Of a DNA stretch of 8,043 nt, positions 1 through 5,993 are shown one piece after another (within the stretch, counting starts at the first letter, position 1; every line of letters starts with the position of its first letter). Origin of the DNA: Bacteroidota bacterium (GTDB taxonomy: Bacteria; Bacteroidota; Ignavibacteria; SZUA-365); NCBI GenBank assembly GCA_018224345.1, contig JAGTUW010000360.1, positions 1-8,043 on the forward strand. The letters are read 5' to 3'. The notes beneath the pieces were generated by a model. That model was not told the origin of the DNA. It saw nothing but the letters and a program-made list of their open reading frames with translations, and searched no databases. The position numbers were made by a program, and so were the translations under genes.

Positions 1-3
1 CAT
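1..3 (-). CDS. Start codon of a TPP-controlled gene running off the left edge
   Basis: Read on the minus strand, the window ends in AAAGGAG, seven bases, then ATG. This is a well-spaced Shine-Dalgarno and start codon, and a TPP riboswitch lies about 110 nt upstream. Only the start codon is visible, so the product cannot be named from sequence. Genes behind TPP riboswitches are nearly always thiamin biosynthesis, salvage or transport genes (thiC, thiS/thiE clusters, tenA, TonB-type or other thiamin transporters), so a thiamin role is inferred from the control element alone. Confidence 0.6.
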
Positions 4-10
4 AATAAAA

Positions 11-17
11 CTCCTTT
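11..17 (-). promoter_or_regulatory. Shine-Dalgarno site of the riboswitch-controlled gene
   Basis: AAAGGAG on the minus strand, seven bases before the ATG at 3-1. The same bases can pair with a TCCTTT stretch at 60-65, so this site may be the target of riboswitch control. The pairing was seen by eye and was not folded computationally. Confidence 0.7.
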
Positions 18-111
18 CAAATGAGTGACGCTGGAACTCAACCCTTGCGCGGCAGGGATAAAGGAAAGAAAAGACCGCTGACCCTGCGTGAGCAGAACAA
101 CGGTGTAGGAA

Positions 112-198
112 ACTTCCTTCCTTACGCCGGCATTATCCGGGTCAGGTTCGACGGGTGTGTTCTCAGCACTCCGTGTTTCGGATAGCACCCCGAGATAC
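112..198 (-). ncRNA. TPP riboswitch (THI element)
   Basis: The minus strand carries the conserved THI-box blocks in order: CTCGGGGTGC (about 194-185), CTGAGA (about 166-161), ACCC pairing with GGGT to close P2, and then CCTGA followed by CCGGATAATGCCGG and CGTAAGGAAGG. The pyrophosphate-sensor helix reads CCGG/CCGG around ATAATG, where E. coli thiM has CTGG/CCAG, so a base pair is conserved by compensatory change. The aptamer binds thiamin pyrophosphate and normally represses the downstream gene. That gene lies to the left, with its ATG at 3-1, across a leader of about 110 nt. No hairpin with a T-run is seen between aptamer and ATG, which points to translational rather than transcriptional control. 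Confidence 0.95.
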
Positions 199-201
199 GG
201 T

Positions 202-230
202 AACTTACAACTGTGGGGCCCGGAAGTCAA
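202..230 (-). promoter_or_regulatory. Candidate promoter for the TPP riboswitch transcript
   Basis: On the minus strand TTGACT (230-225) is followed after 17 bases by TAAGTT (207-202). This would place the transcription start close to 195, immediately before the riboswitch aptamer. The -35 box matches the sigma-70 consensus at 5 of 6 positions, but the -10 box only at 3 of 6. The position fits well, yet Bacteroidota-type housekeeping promoters can differ from this pattern, so this is a candidate only. Confidence 0.4.
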
Positions 231-294
231 GTCCATCCGCACCGCTGATCATCCGTCACTTCGCTCTTCCTGACAGATTGCATGGAATGTCACC

Positions 295-300
295 AAGGAG
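295..300 (+). promoter_or_regulatory. Shine-Dalgarno site fixing the start of the M16 gene
   Basis: AAGGAG lies 7 bases before the GTG at 308 and 13 bases before the in-frame ATG at 314. The spacing favours GTG 308 over ATG 314. It also argues against the long open frame upstream (from 155), which runs through the riboswitch region with no ribosome site. Confidence 0.7.
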
Positions 301-307
301 CTATCTT

Positions 308-1672
308 GTGAATATGAAAAATCAGCTGCTCATTCTCGCATTGCTTACACTGTTGACAGTGCTTCCGGCATTCGCACAGGACTACACTCCCCGTTACGAA
401 GAATTCGTCCTCGCAAACGGATTGAACGTCGTATTACACCGTGATACGACACAACCGATCATTTCCGTCAATATGACATATCGGGCGGGATCATCACTCG
501 ATCCGGAGGAACAGACCGGGCTCGCCAATCTCGCTGCGGAAGCACTTCTGGTCGGAACAAAAAACGTACCTCGTGAGGAATTGCTGCGACTGCGCCATGA
601 TGAGAATGTCTCTATATCCGCACAGACGAATGTGGATTGGATCAGCATCGCTTCCGTCTTTCCGATGACCAGGCTTGAAGCTGCGGTGATGATTGAGGCG
701 GACCGGATGGAGACTGCCGTAGAATATTTTACTGAGCGACACCTCGATGCGATGATCCGCAATCTCAACGCGTCTCATGCGCGTCGTGAACGTGAACCCC
801 TCGGAACATTTACGCAGCAGGTCTATGAGGAACTGTATGCCCCCGGACACCCGTATCGCCATATCATTGTCGGAAGGCCGGAACATGTCAAAAACATCAC
901 TATCGAAGCTGTACGTCATTTCAGTCGGCAATACCACGTGCCCTCGAACGCATATCTCACTATCGGCGGCAATTTCGATCCCGAAATGGCGAAAGCATAT
1001 CTCGATAAATACTTCAGGAACATCTCTCCCGGTCAATCCGTCGGCTGGGCCAATATTCCGGACGATTTCACCCCCATCGGACAGGGTATCAGTCTTCGAG
1101 AGGATCGTGTGCGTTACCAACAGCTGCATCTGGTATTCCCGACCGCCAGAAGCGGACATCCGGATGAAGCCGCGCTCCTTCTTCTTTCAAAAATACTCAT
1201 CGGGTCCGAGCACTCCCTTCTGTACAGCAATCTTGTGAAAACCAACGCAATGATCCATTCTGTCGAAGCGTCGCAAACATCGAGTGAGTTGGCAGGGACA
1301 TTCTGGATCACCGTGACCACCAAAATCGATACACGGCTTTCATCCATTTATCAGCAGGTGCATCGTATTCTCCAGTCCATTGCCGAGAAGGGTGTGACGC
1401 AGGATGAACTCACCGCAGCCCGCAATCAGGCCGCTATGCACCTGTACGAGAGTATCGAAACATTGCATGGTTTCGGCGGACGTTGCGATGTTCTGAATCT
1501 CGGCAATCTCTATGGGGATTCCCCCGATCACAAATTCTCCCTCCTCAAGGATCAGCAATCCGTCAACTCCACCGCTATTCGCAGAGTCACGACACAATAT
1601 CTGAGCGACAACAACCAGGTCGTATTCAGCATCGTACCAATCGGGAAATCAGACTTCGCCTTCACAGAGTAA
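308..1672 (+). CDS. Secreted M16-family (insulinase/MPP-like) protein, zinc site lost
   Basis: A 454-residue protein with a Sec signal peptide (MNMKNQ, hydrophobic core LLILALLTLLTVL, predicted cleavage AFA|Q after residue 23), so it acts in the periplasm or outside. The mature part has the usual two-domain M16 length. N-terminal landmarks are TGLANLAAEALLVGT (about 70-84) and IEADRM; HPYRHIIVGRPEHVKNITIEA and VPSNAYLTIGGNFD follow in the middle, and a C-terminal M16_C-like domain runs to NNQVVFSIVPIGK. Active members have HxxEH at the first block. Here it reads N74-L-A-A77-E78, so both histidines and the glutamate are replaced in register. The third ligand, a Glu about 76 residues later in active enzymes, is Asn or Leu (N152-L-N154). 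It is therefore probably a non-catalytic subunit. In known M16 heterodimers such a subunit pairs with an active one and helps bind substrate; no active partner is visible here. The start is GTG 308, with ATG 314 as alternative. Confidence 0.88.
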   Translation: MNMKNQLLILALLTLLTVLPAFAQDYTPRYEEFVLANGLNVVLHRDTTQPIISVNMTYRAGSSLDPEEQTGLANLAAEALLVGTKNVPREELLRLRHDENVSISAQTNVDWISIASVFPMTRLEAAVMIEADRMETAVEYFTERHLDAMIRNLNASHARREREPLGTFTQQVYEELYAPGHPYRHIIVGRPEHVKNITIEAVRHFSRQYHVPSNAYLTIGGNFDPEMAKAYLDKYFRNISPGQSVGWANIPDDFTPIGQGISLREDRVRYQQLHLVFPTARSGHPDEAALLLLSKILIGSEHSLLYSNLVKTNAMIHSVEASQTSSELAGTFWITVTTKIDTRLSSIYQQVHRILQSIAEKGVTQDELTAARNQAAMHLYESIETLHGFGGRCDVLNLGNLYGDSPDHKFSLLKDQQSVNSTAIRRVTTQYLSDNNQVVFSIVPIGKSDFAFTE

Positions 1673-1710
1673 TGATTCCATCTCCCTCCTGCTTTCACGA
1701 CCATCGGCCA

Positions 1711-1733
1711 CAGGCGGTCCCCGCCTGATTTCT
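1711..1733 (+). terminator. Probable terminator after the M16 gene
   Basis: CAGGCGG (1711-1717), a 3-base loop and CCGCCTG (1721-1727) form a perfect 7-bp hairpin, followed by ATTTCTT. The T-run is interrupted, so termination may be partial. It lies about 40 bases after the stop codon. Confidence 0.55.
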
Positions 1734-1924
1734 TATAACCCTTCCTCCATCATCCTGTGAACTCGCTTCACAAAATGTTCTGATTTTTCACGGAGATGCG
1801 GTTTTCTCCATTGAATCCAACTTGTTTTGCGTGATTTTCACTTTGGCATGGTATTCCCATAGATGATAAGTGAAGTTCTCGACACCCGGACGCAATAACG
1901 AAACGATCGCTGGGTTCATACATA

Positions 1925-1932
1925 AGAAGGAG
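1925..1932 (+). promoter_or_regulatory. Shine-Dalgarno site of the small secreted protein
   Basis: AGAAGGAG lies 8 bases before ATG 1941. It overlaps the possible GTG start at 1932 and so rules that start out. Confidence 0.75.
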
Positions 1933-1940
1933 TGACGATC

Positions 1941-2351
1941 ATGTTACGGAACACTATAGCCACACTGCTGCTTCTGCCGTTCGCGGCCGGACTCATCTTC
2001 GCGCAGGGCCCTCACACATCAATGACAACCATGGTATGCAAGACCAGCGACGGTGTTGTGCGCATCAGCGATCACAACATATCGCTTGCCGATTACGACC
2101 TTCGATTCGATTCAGTTGTCCGGGACGGCGTCTTTCTATTTACCGACAACGCAAGCGGTGTAGAGGCACTGCTCGATGTCCGTGAAGATCAAGGCCTGTA
2201 TCTTCTCGTCAGCGAGCCCGGCAACGATATGCAGGTTGTTGCCTCGCGAAGCAACATCAGTTACGAACAGAGTGAACGGGGCACCGAGCCCGCCACACCG
2301 GCATTCTCATCCATACTGAATATGGTTCGCGCCTCATCGCGTGGAAAATAA
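1941..2351 (+). CDS. Small secreted protein of unknown function
   Basis: A 136-residue protein with a clear Sec signal peptide: MLRNT, a hydrophobic stretch to residue 20, and likely cleavage IFA|Q after residue 21. The mature part of about 115 residues is polar and acidic in the middle (SLADYDLRFDSVVRDGVFLFTDNASG, about 48-73). It then looks strand-rich (GVEALLDVREDQGLYLLVSE) and ends in a Ser/Thr/Pro-rich, weakly ordered tail. It has one cysteine (C33), so no internal disulfide, and no lipobox. I do not recognise the family. The length and pattern would suit a small periplasmic or surface beta-rich domain, but that is only inference. It stands alone with its own 259-nt upstream gap and a strong terminator downstream, so it is probably a single-gene transcript. 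Confidence 0.75.
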   Translation: MLRNTIATLLLLPFAAGLIFAQGPHTSMTTMVCKTSDGVVRISDHNISLADYDLRFDSVVRDGVFLFTDNASGVEALLDVREDQGLYLLVSEPGNDMQVVASRSNISYEQSERGTEPATPAFSSILNMVRASSRGK

Positions 2352-2466
2352 TTACCGATCACTTGATCAAACCGGCACCCTGATTCTGACCATATAAGCG
2401 AAGCACCTTCGATCGCAGCACTCTTCGTGCAACAATGCGATTCATGCATAATACCTCCGTGCAACA

Positions 2467-2510
2467 ATCCGCCCCCCAAGCGTGCCAATGTAAGGGGGCG
2501 GATCTTTTTT
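2467..2510 (+). terminator. Strong intrinsic terminator of the small secreted protein transcript
   Basis: ATCCGCCCCC (2467-2476) pairs perfectly with GGGGGCGGAT (2494-2503) across a 17-base loop and is followed by C and six Ts (2505-2510). The opposite strand has no T-run, so it works for plus-strand transcription. It sits about 115 bases after the stop codon at 2351, giving that mRNA a fairly long 3' tail. Confidence 0.88.
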
Positions 2511-2861
2511 ATACCGACCATAAGAATGGATGACGAATATCAACTGCTATTCCTGCTACTGAAACACAACGACACGCAGAAGACAATAACACGAGAAAAC
2601 CAATGTTCTCCTCATTGAGCATCATTGCCGAGTAGCGAGATTATTGGTTATGATGCTCCCCCCGTGTCTTTTAATACGAGGGAGCGGGGTTGAGGTCAGG
2701 GAAGAAGTGAGAGAACTGCGGTGGAGACAGAAGAGATCACGGCACGGGCGGGTGAGGTCCGCAGAACAGGAAAGCATGATTCTCTTCGGCGAGAATGTGG
2801 GGGGCGGCTGTGCGAAGGGAACGGATCTCAGCTGCTGGAAAAGTCTCCGGCATGACTCTTG

Positions 2862-2891
2862 AAAAAAAAGGCCCCGGAATCCGGGGCCTTT
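2862..2891 (-). terminator. Intrinsic terminator of the P-domain/T9SS gene
   Basis: On the minus strand, CCGGGGCC-type arms (8 GC pairs at 2870-2877 and 2881-2888, 3-base loop) are flanked by AAA/TTT and followed by eight Ts in all. It lies 28 bases beyond the stop codon of the gene ending at 2919. On the plus strand the hairpin is followed by only three Ts, so it may terminate weakly in that direction too. Confidence 0.95.
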
Positions 2892-2918
2892 GAACTTGTT
2901 CAGGATACTGGCGCGTGT

Positions 2919-5603
2919 TTAACGGCTCAGCACCATCTTCTTGACCGAGGAATAACCTGCGGACCCATCGATCGGCTGAGCATCCATACGGTACATGTAG
3001 ACACCGCTGGAGATCGTCTGACCATGGTTGCTGCTTGCATCCCACGTAGTGATGTACGAACCCGATGTAAAGAGACCGCTCACGAGCGTTGAAACTTCAC
3101 GTCCGAGCATGTCATAAACACGGATGCTGACATTCGCATCGGCAGGGACATTGAACGCAATGTTTGTGGTCGGGTTGAACGGATTCGGATAGTTCTGGGT
3201 GATTTCAAAGCTACCCGCATCAGCCACTTCGATGTAGCGACGTTCGGTCGGACGTGCATCCTTGACGAGCAAATTGACGATGCTCAGATCACCGATGCGC
3301 TCGGCCTTGGTGCGTACATCTTCGTTACCGCTGATGATGACAACCTTGCGCGGATCACGCTGTGCGGTCGTCACAGTTTCACCTTGCTTGACCCAGTTGA
3401 AGAAGTTGGCAAGACGATCACGCTTGATTTCGCTCTTTCCGAATACCTGAACCGGCGCGGTCGGATCTGCAAAGCTCTTCACCAGTGTGCTGTTGGCGGG
3501 TTCCGGGAATTCAACATTATCCGGAATCATAAGCGCACGGTTGACGGACTCCATCTCTTCAACACTGGCAACCTTCGCAAACAGGTCGGTCAGCGGATTG
3601 ACGGCCAATGTCCCTGTCGGGAGCACTGCGAAATGTCCGCCTTCGAGTACAAACTCCCTGGCCTGACGGGCCTGGATGCTGTTCAATTCACCGATCCAGA
3701 GAATCTTTTCCGTCTCGAAATCAATGTTGTTGACAGAACGATCCACAAACTCAAGGGCAATACCCTGCTGAGAATAGGAAGACACGATCTGATCGCGAAG
3801 CGACTGCTTGAGTGTGCCGTCGTAATACACCACCATCGGGGCAAACGGAATGGCCACTGTGCGCTCGTACGCGTTGTTGATCAGGTTCTCGTCATCCGGA
3901 CGCACGATTTCGGCATGAATGGTATAGTTACCACTTGTAAGCTGCGGGAAGTTGAAAATCTGCGTATCCATGTATGGGGAACTTGTAAGATAGACACGAC
4001 GCTCCTGATAGCCGATTGTCTGGCCAGTGGAGTTGTCGATTACCGTGACCTTACCGAAGGTCATCTGATTCGGAAGATAGCTGTAATGCGCATAGGCGCC
4101 GAAGGTCACCGAGACCTGCAGACCACCAAAGCCATTTGTATGCTCGATGGCAATGACACCGACATCGGATTGCTGCACGAAGTTCGGACGAATCATCTTC
4201 GTGTTGAACGTCCTGAAGTCATCAGCAAACCATGATGAACCACCGTCAAGAGAGAATTGCTGGATGTTGAACCCGGCGTACTTGCTGAAAAGCCCAAGCG
4301 GCTCGAACGGGCTACCTACCATGTCCATTCCAATACCGGGACCAAAGGAACCCACATCGTAAGCATCAATACAGTAACCGACACGATAGGTGCCGGCGGG
4401 GAGAGAAACCGGCGGGGAGAACGGATAACTGACCCATTTCTCACCCTGAGGCGGGAACATCTGCGGTCCGGTCGAAGCGACCAGTGCATTTGTGTTCGCA
4501 TCCCAGATATTGACTGTCATGCGGGAGGCCGAACCCATCGGTTCGAATTCCACCGTACTTCCCTGCCAGATGTCCACACTGGTAATAGTCTGCGGAGCAT
4601 CAACGAAAAATACATTGGCATCGCACTCATTGACGAACGGGAACAATGTGTTCATGGCCTCGCCGTGATCGTATGCCATCGAACCCGGCGTCACTTCGAT
4701 ATCTGCTGAATACGTGTTGTCATTACGGGTCATATACAGATCCCCGCGCATCATGAGGTCGAGTTTCGCAGTGTGGGTACCTGTCTGACTGTTCAACTCG
4801 GTTCCAATAAATCCTGCGTACGCATTCTCGATAGCGATGGAGAAATCACCATTGACCAGTTGCGCCGTCGTTCCAAGCGGATATTTGTGGTTGATTTTCA
4901 GATTCGCTACACCGGGAGTCTGGCTGAGCTGATACAGTGCATAAGCGAGAACTTCGTTCGCCTGCGGACGATATCCCTGCACGGTATAGGGCGGGAACAA
5001 CGTCACATCATCGATCAGGCCGATTGGATTCAGTGTCGTCTGACCGATGAAATTCAGGTCGACACCCCAGCGGATGTCGCGGTAATTGTCATAGCGATTG
5101 AAAATCAGGCCCCAACGAACCAGCGTTCCATTGTCGGCTACCAGGTTGTCCGTGACACTTAACGTCCATAGTCCCGTGGGGGAGCCGGAGGTCGGAAGGG
5201 GAGTCTCGGGAACGTACACACCGCGGAAATACGCAGTGACGTTACCGGGTGAGTTAACCGCTACACCGGGGATACCGAATCCGGGATTGCTGTCGAATAT
5301 CGTGTTCTCGTAATTCGCTCCCGCCTGGCCATTCTGCGTCGAGAGGGTGTAACTCCCTGCCGGTCCGCTGAGCGTGATTGTAAGATCCGCAGCCGCGGGA
5401 TGATCGATGTCCACGAGAATGGACAGGGAATTGATGTTGAAATTGTCGGGAATGGTTATGGAACTCGACGTCGTACTGAAATCGACAATCGGAGCATTCG
5501 GCGACACGAAATACTCGAACTCCCGATTCATTTGCGCATTCGCGACATGGGAACACAGGAAAGCGAGTGCCACCAACGCCGCGGATAGCTTAACAACTTT
5601 CAT
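2919..5603 (-). CDS. Large secreted P-domain protein with T9SS type A sorting domain
   Basis: An 894-residue exported protein. Residues 1-23 are a Sec signal peptide ending ANA|Q. Residues about 47-169 match a proprotein-convertase P-domain (beta sandwich): the core SLSILVDIDHPAAADLTITLSGP leads to NYENTIFDSN, AYFRGVYVPE, and GLWTLSVTDNLVADNGTLVRWGLIFN. The middle (about 170-480) is strand-rich and unrecognised, with two cysteines (C327, C411) that could form a disulfide. A CARDB-like adhesion or spacer segment (about 480-585) is followed by an alpha/beta stretch (about 590-660: VVYYDG, ILWIGEL, FVLEGGHFAVLPTG) that hints at a GATase- or ThuA-like fold. Residues 804-894 are the type A sorting domain (NYPNPFNPTT, IRVYDMLGREV, GVYMYRM, KKMVLSR), which directs export through the type IX system and cleavage or anchoring at the surface. 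GGAGGA sits just before ATG 5603. No catalytic triad was recognised; the role may be binding or adhesion. Confidence 0.92.
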   Translation of the reverse strand: MKVVKLSAALVALAFLCSHVANAQMNREFEYFVSPNAPIVDFSTTSSSITIPDNFNINSLSILVDIDHPAAADLTITLSGPAGSYTLSTQNGQAGANYENTIFDSNPGFGIPGVAVNSPGNVTAYFRGVYVPETPLPTSGSPTGLWTLSVTDNLVADNGTLVRWGLIFNRYDNYRDIRWGVDLNFIGQTTLNPIGLIDDVTLFPPYTVQGYRPQANEVLAYALYQLSQTPGVANLKINHKYPLGTTAQLVNGDFSIAIENAYAGFIGTELNSQTGTHTAKLDLMMRGDLYMTRNDNTYSADIEVTPGSMAYDHGEAMNTLFPFVNECDANVFFVDAPQTITSVDIWQGSTVEFEPMGSASRMTVNIWDANTNALVASTGPQMFPPQGEKWVSYPFSPPVSLPAGTYRVGYCIDAYDVGSFGPGIGMDMVGSPFEPLGLFSKYAGFNIQQFSLDGGSSWFADDFRTFNTKMIRPNFVQQSDVGVIAIEHTNGFGGLQVSVTFGAYAHYSYLPNQMTFGKVTVIDNSTGQTIGYQERRVYLTSSPYMDTQIFNFPQLTSGNYTIHAEIVRPDDENLINNAYERTVAIPFAPMVVYYDGTLKQSLRDQIVSSYSQQGIALEFVDRSVNNIDFETEKILWIGELNSIQARQAREFVLEGGHFAVLPTGTLAVNPLTDLFAKVASVEEMESVNRALMIPDNVEFPEPANSTLVKSFADPTAPVQVFGKSEIKRDRLANFFNWVKQGETVTTAQRDPRKVVIISGNEDVRTKAERIGDLSIVNLLVKDARPTERRYIEVADAGSFEITQNYPNPFNPTTNIAFNVPADANVSIRVYDMLGREVSTLVSGLFTSGSYITTWDASSNHGQTISSGVYMYRMDAQPIDGSAGYSSVKKMVLSR

Positions 5604-5733
5604 TGATTCCTCCGATGGGGTTATGAATGATGAATTTGGATGTAGTCATACAATTTGTGTTGAAAAAAACTTGAGGTCTATCTTTTACTGAGAAATGTCA
5701 AACCGTGTTCCAGCAAAGCTCATGATTAAGATG

Positions 5734-5771
5734 CAAGCTACCATTTACCTTGTGCAAAGTCAAGCTACCAT
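5734..5771. repeat. Direct repeat CAAGCTACCAT, two copies
   Basis: Exact 11-base copies at 5734-5744 and 5761-5771, 27 bases apart start to start. The second copy overlaps the 3' arm of the hairpin at 5747-5780. The spacing is not a whole number of helical turns, and nothing identifies a binding protein. Confidence 0.7.
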
Positions 5772-5780
5772 GCATAAGGT
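5747..5780. other. 10-bp hairpin in the lpxH upstream region
   Basis: ACCTTGTGCA (5747-5756) pairs with TGCATAAGGT (5771-5780), nine Watson-Crick pairs and one G-U pair as plus-strand RNA, around a 14-base loop. It is followed by GTGTAAGTCCC and a second short hairpin (CCCACCC/GGGTAGGG, about 5788-5803). There is no T-run, so it is not a terminator. It could be a leader structure, an operator, or a remnant of a structured RNA. Confidence 0.5.
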
Positions 5781-5993
5781 GTAAGTCCCACCCAGGGTAG
5801 GGAGATAATGCGATATAAGGTCGTACGGACGATGTGAAATCTACCCGGTTCTCCTTTGGCAGGATTGAAATCATAACTAGAATAGCACTCTCCGGCCACA
5901 ATGTCAATAGAGCAATAAAAAAGATTCTGATGTCCTGCAACCGCCTTCGCATATGGCTTGCAAATCCAGCATCGTATAGGCATCTTTATTGTT

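Larger units (their letters stand above)
2352..2918. other. 567-bp non-coding gap between convergent genes
   Basis: It contains the two terminators listed separately (2467-2510 on plus, 2862-2891 on minus). An 11-base direct repeat CGTGCAACAAT lies at 2426-2436 and 2458-2468. Several inverted repeats occur between them: GCTCCC/GGGAGC around 2655-2686, CTGCGG/CCGCAG at 2716-2721 and 2759-2764, and ATTCTC/GAGAAT at 2779-2784 and 2791-2796. Short open frames here have no ribosome site and no protein-like composition. I see no convincing gene. Confidence 0.6.
5604..5993. other. Divergent intergenic region with repeats and hairpins
   Basis: This gap must hold promoters for the T9SS gene (leftward) and lpxH (rightward), but I see no box good enough to call. 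It contains an 11-base direct repeat, a 10-bp hairpin (5747-5780) and a C/G-rich hairpin near 5788-5806, described separately. Open frames on the minus strand here lack ribosome sites and are not called. Confidence 0.6.

Noticed and set aside
155..307. N-terminal extension of the M16 gene, starting at ATG 155
   Set aside because: It overlaps the riboswitch on the other strand, has no ribosome site, and would bury the signal peptide at residue 50. GTG 308 has a good Shine-Dalgarno site.
494..1159. 221-residue minus-strand open frame
   Set aside because: It lies wholly inside the M16 coding region on the opposite strand, with low-complexity shadow composition and no ribosome site.
1932..1940. 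GTG start three codons upstream in the small secreted protein
   Set aside because: It overlaps the Shine-Dalgarno bases themselves; ATG 1941 is properly spaced.
2427..2618. 63-residue plus-strand open frame
   Set aside because: It runs straight through the strong terminator at 2467-2510 and has no ribosome site.
2655..2686. Terminator call for the GCTCCC/GGGAGC hairpin
   Set aside because: No T-run follows it on either strand.
2644..2862. 72-residue plus-strand open frame in the convergent gap
   Set aside because: Arg/Glu-rich composition from purine-rich DNA, no Shine-Dalgarno site, no recognisable domain.
3384..4235. 283-residue plus-strand open frame
   Set aside because: Antisense shadow of the P-domain/T9SS gene, whose signal peptide, P-domain and sorting domain are clear in the other strand.
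5780..5860. Group II intron call for the GTGTAAGTCC region
   Set aside because: No domain V hairpin, no intron boundary sequences and no reverse transcriptase frame were found, so it is kept only as a hypothesis.
5698..5952. 84-residue minus-strand open frame with a hydrophobic N-terminus
   Set aside because: No ribosome site before its ATG. Its C-terminal repeat-like residues come from the DNA direct repeat, and it spans the intergenic hairpins.
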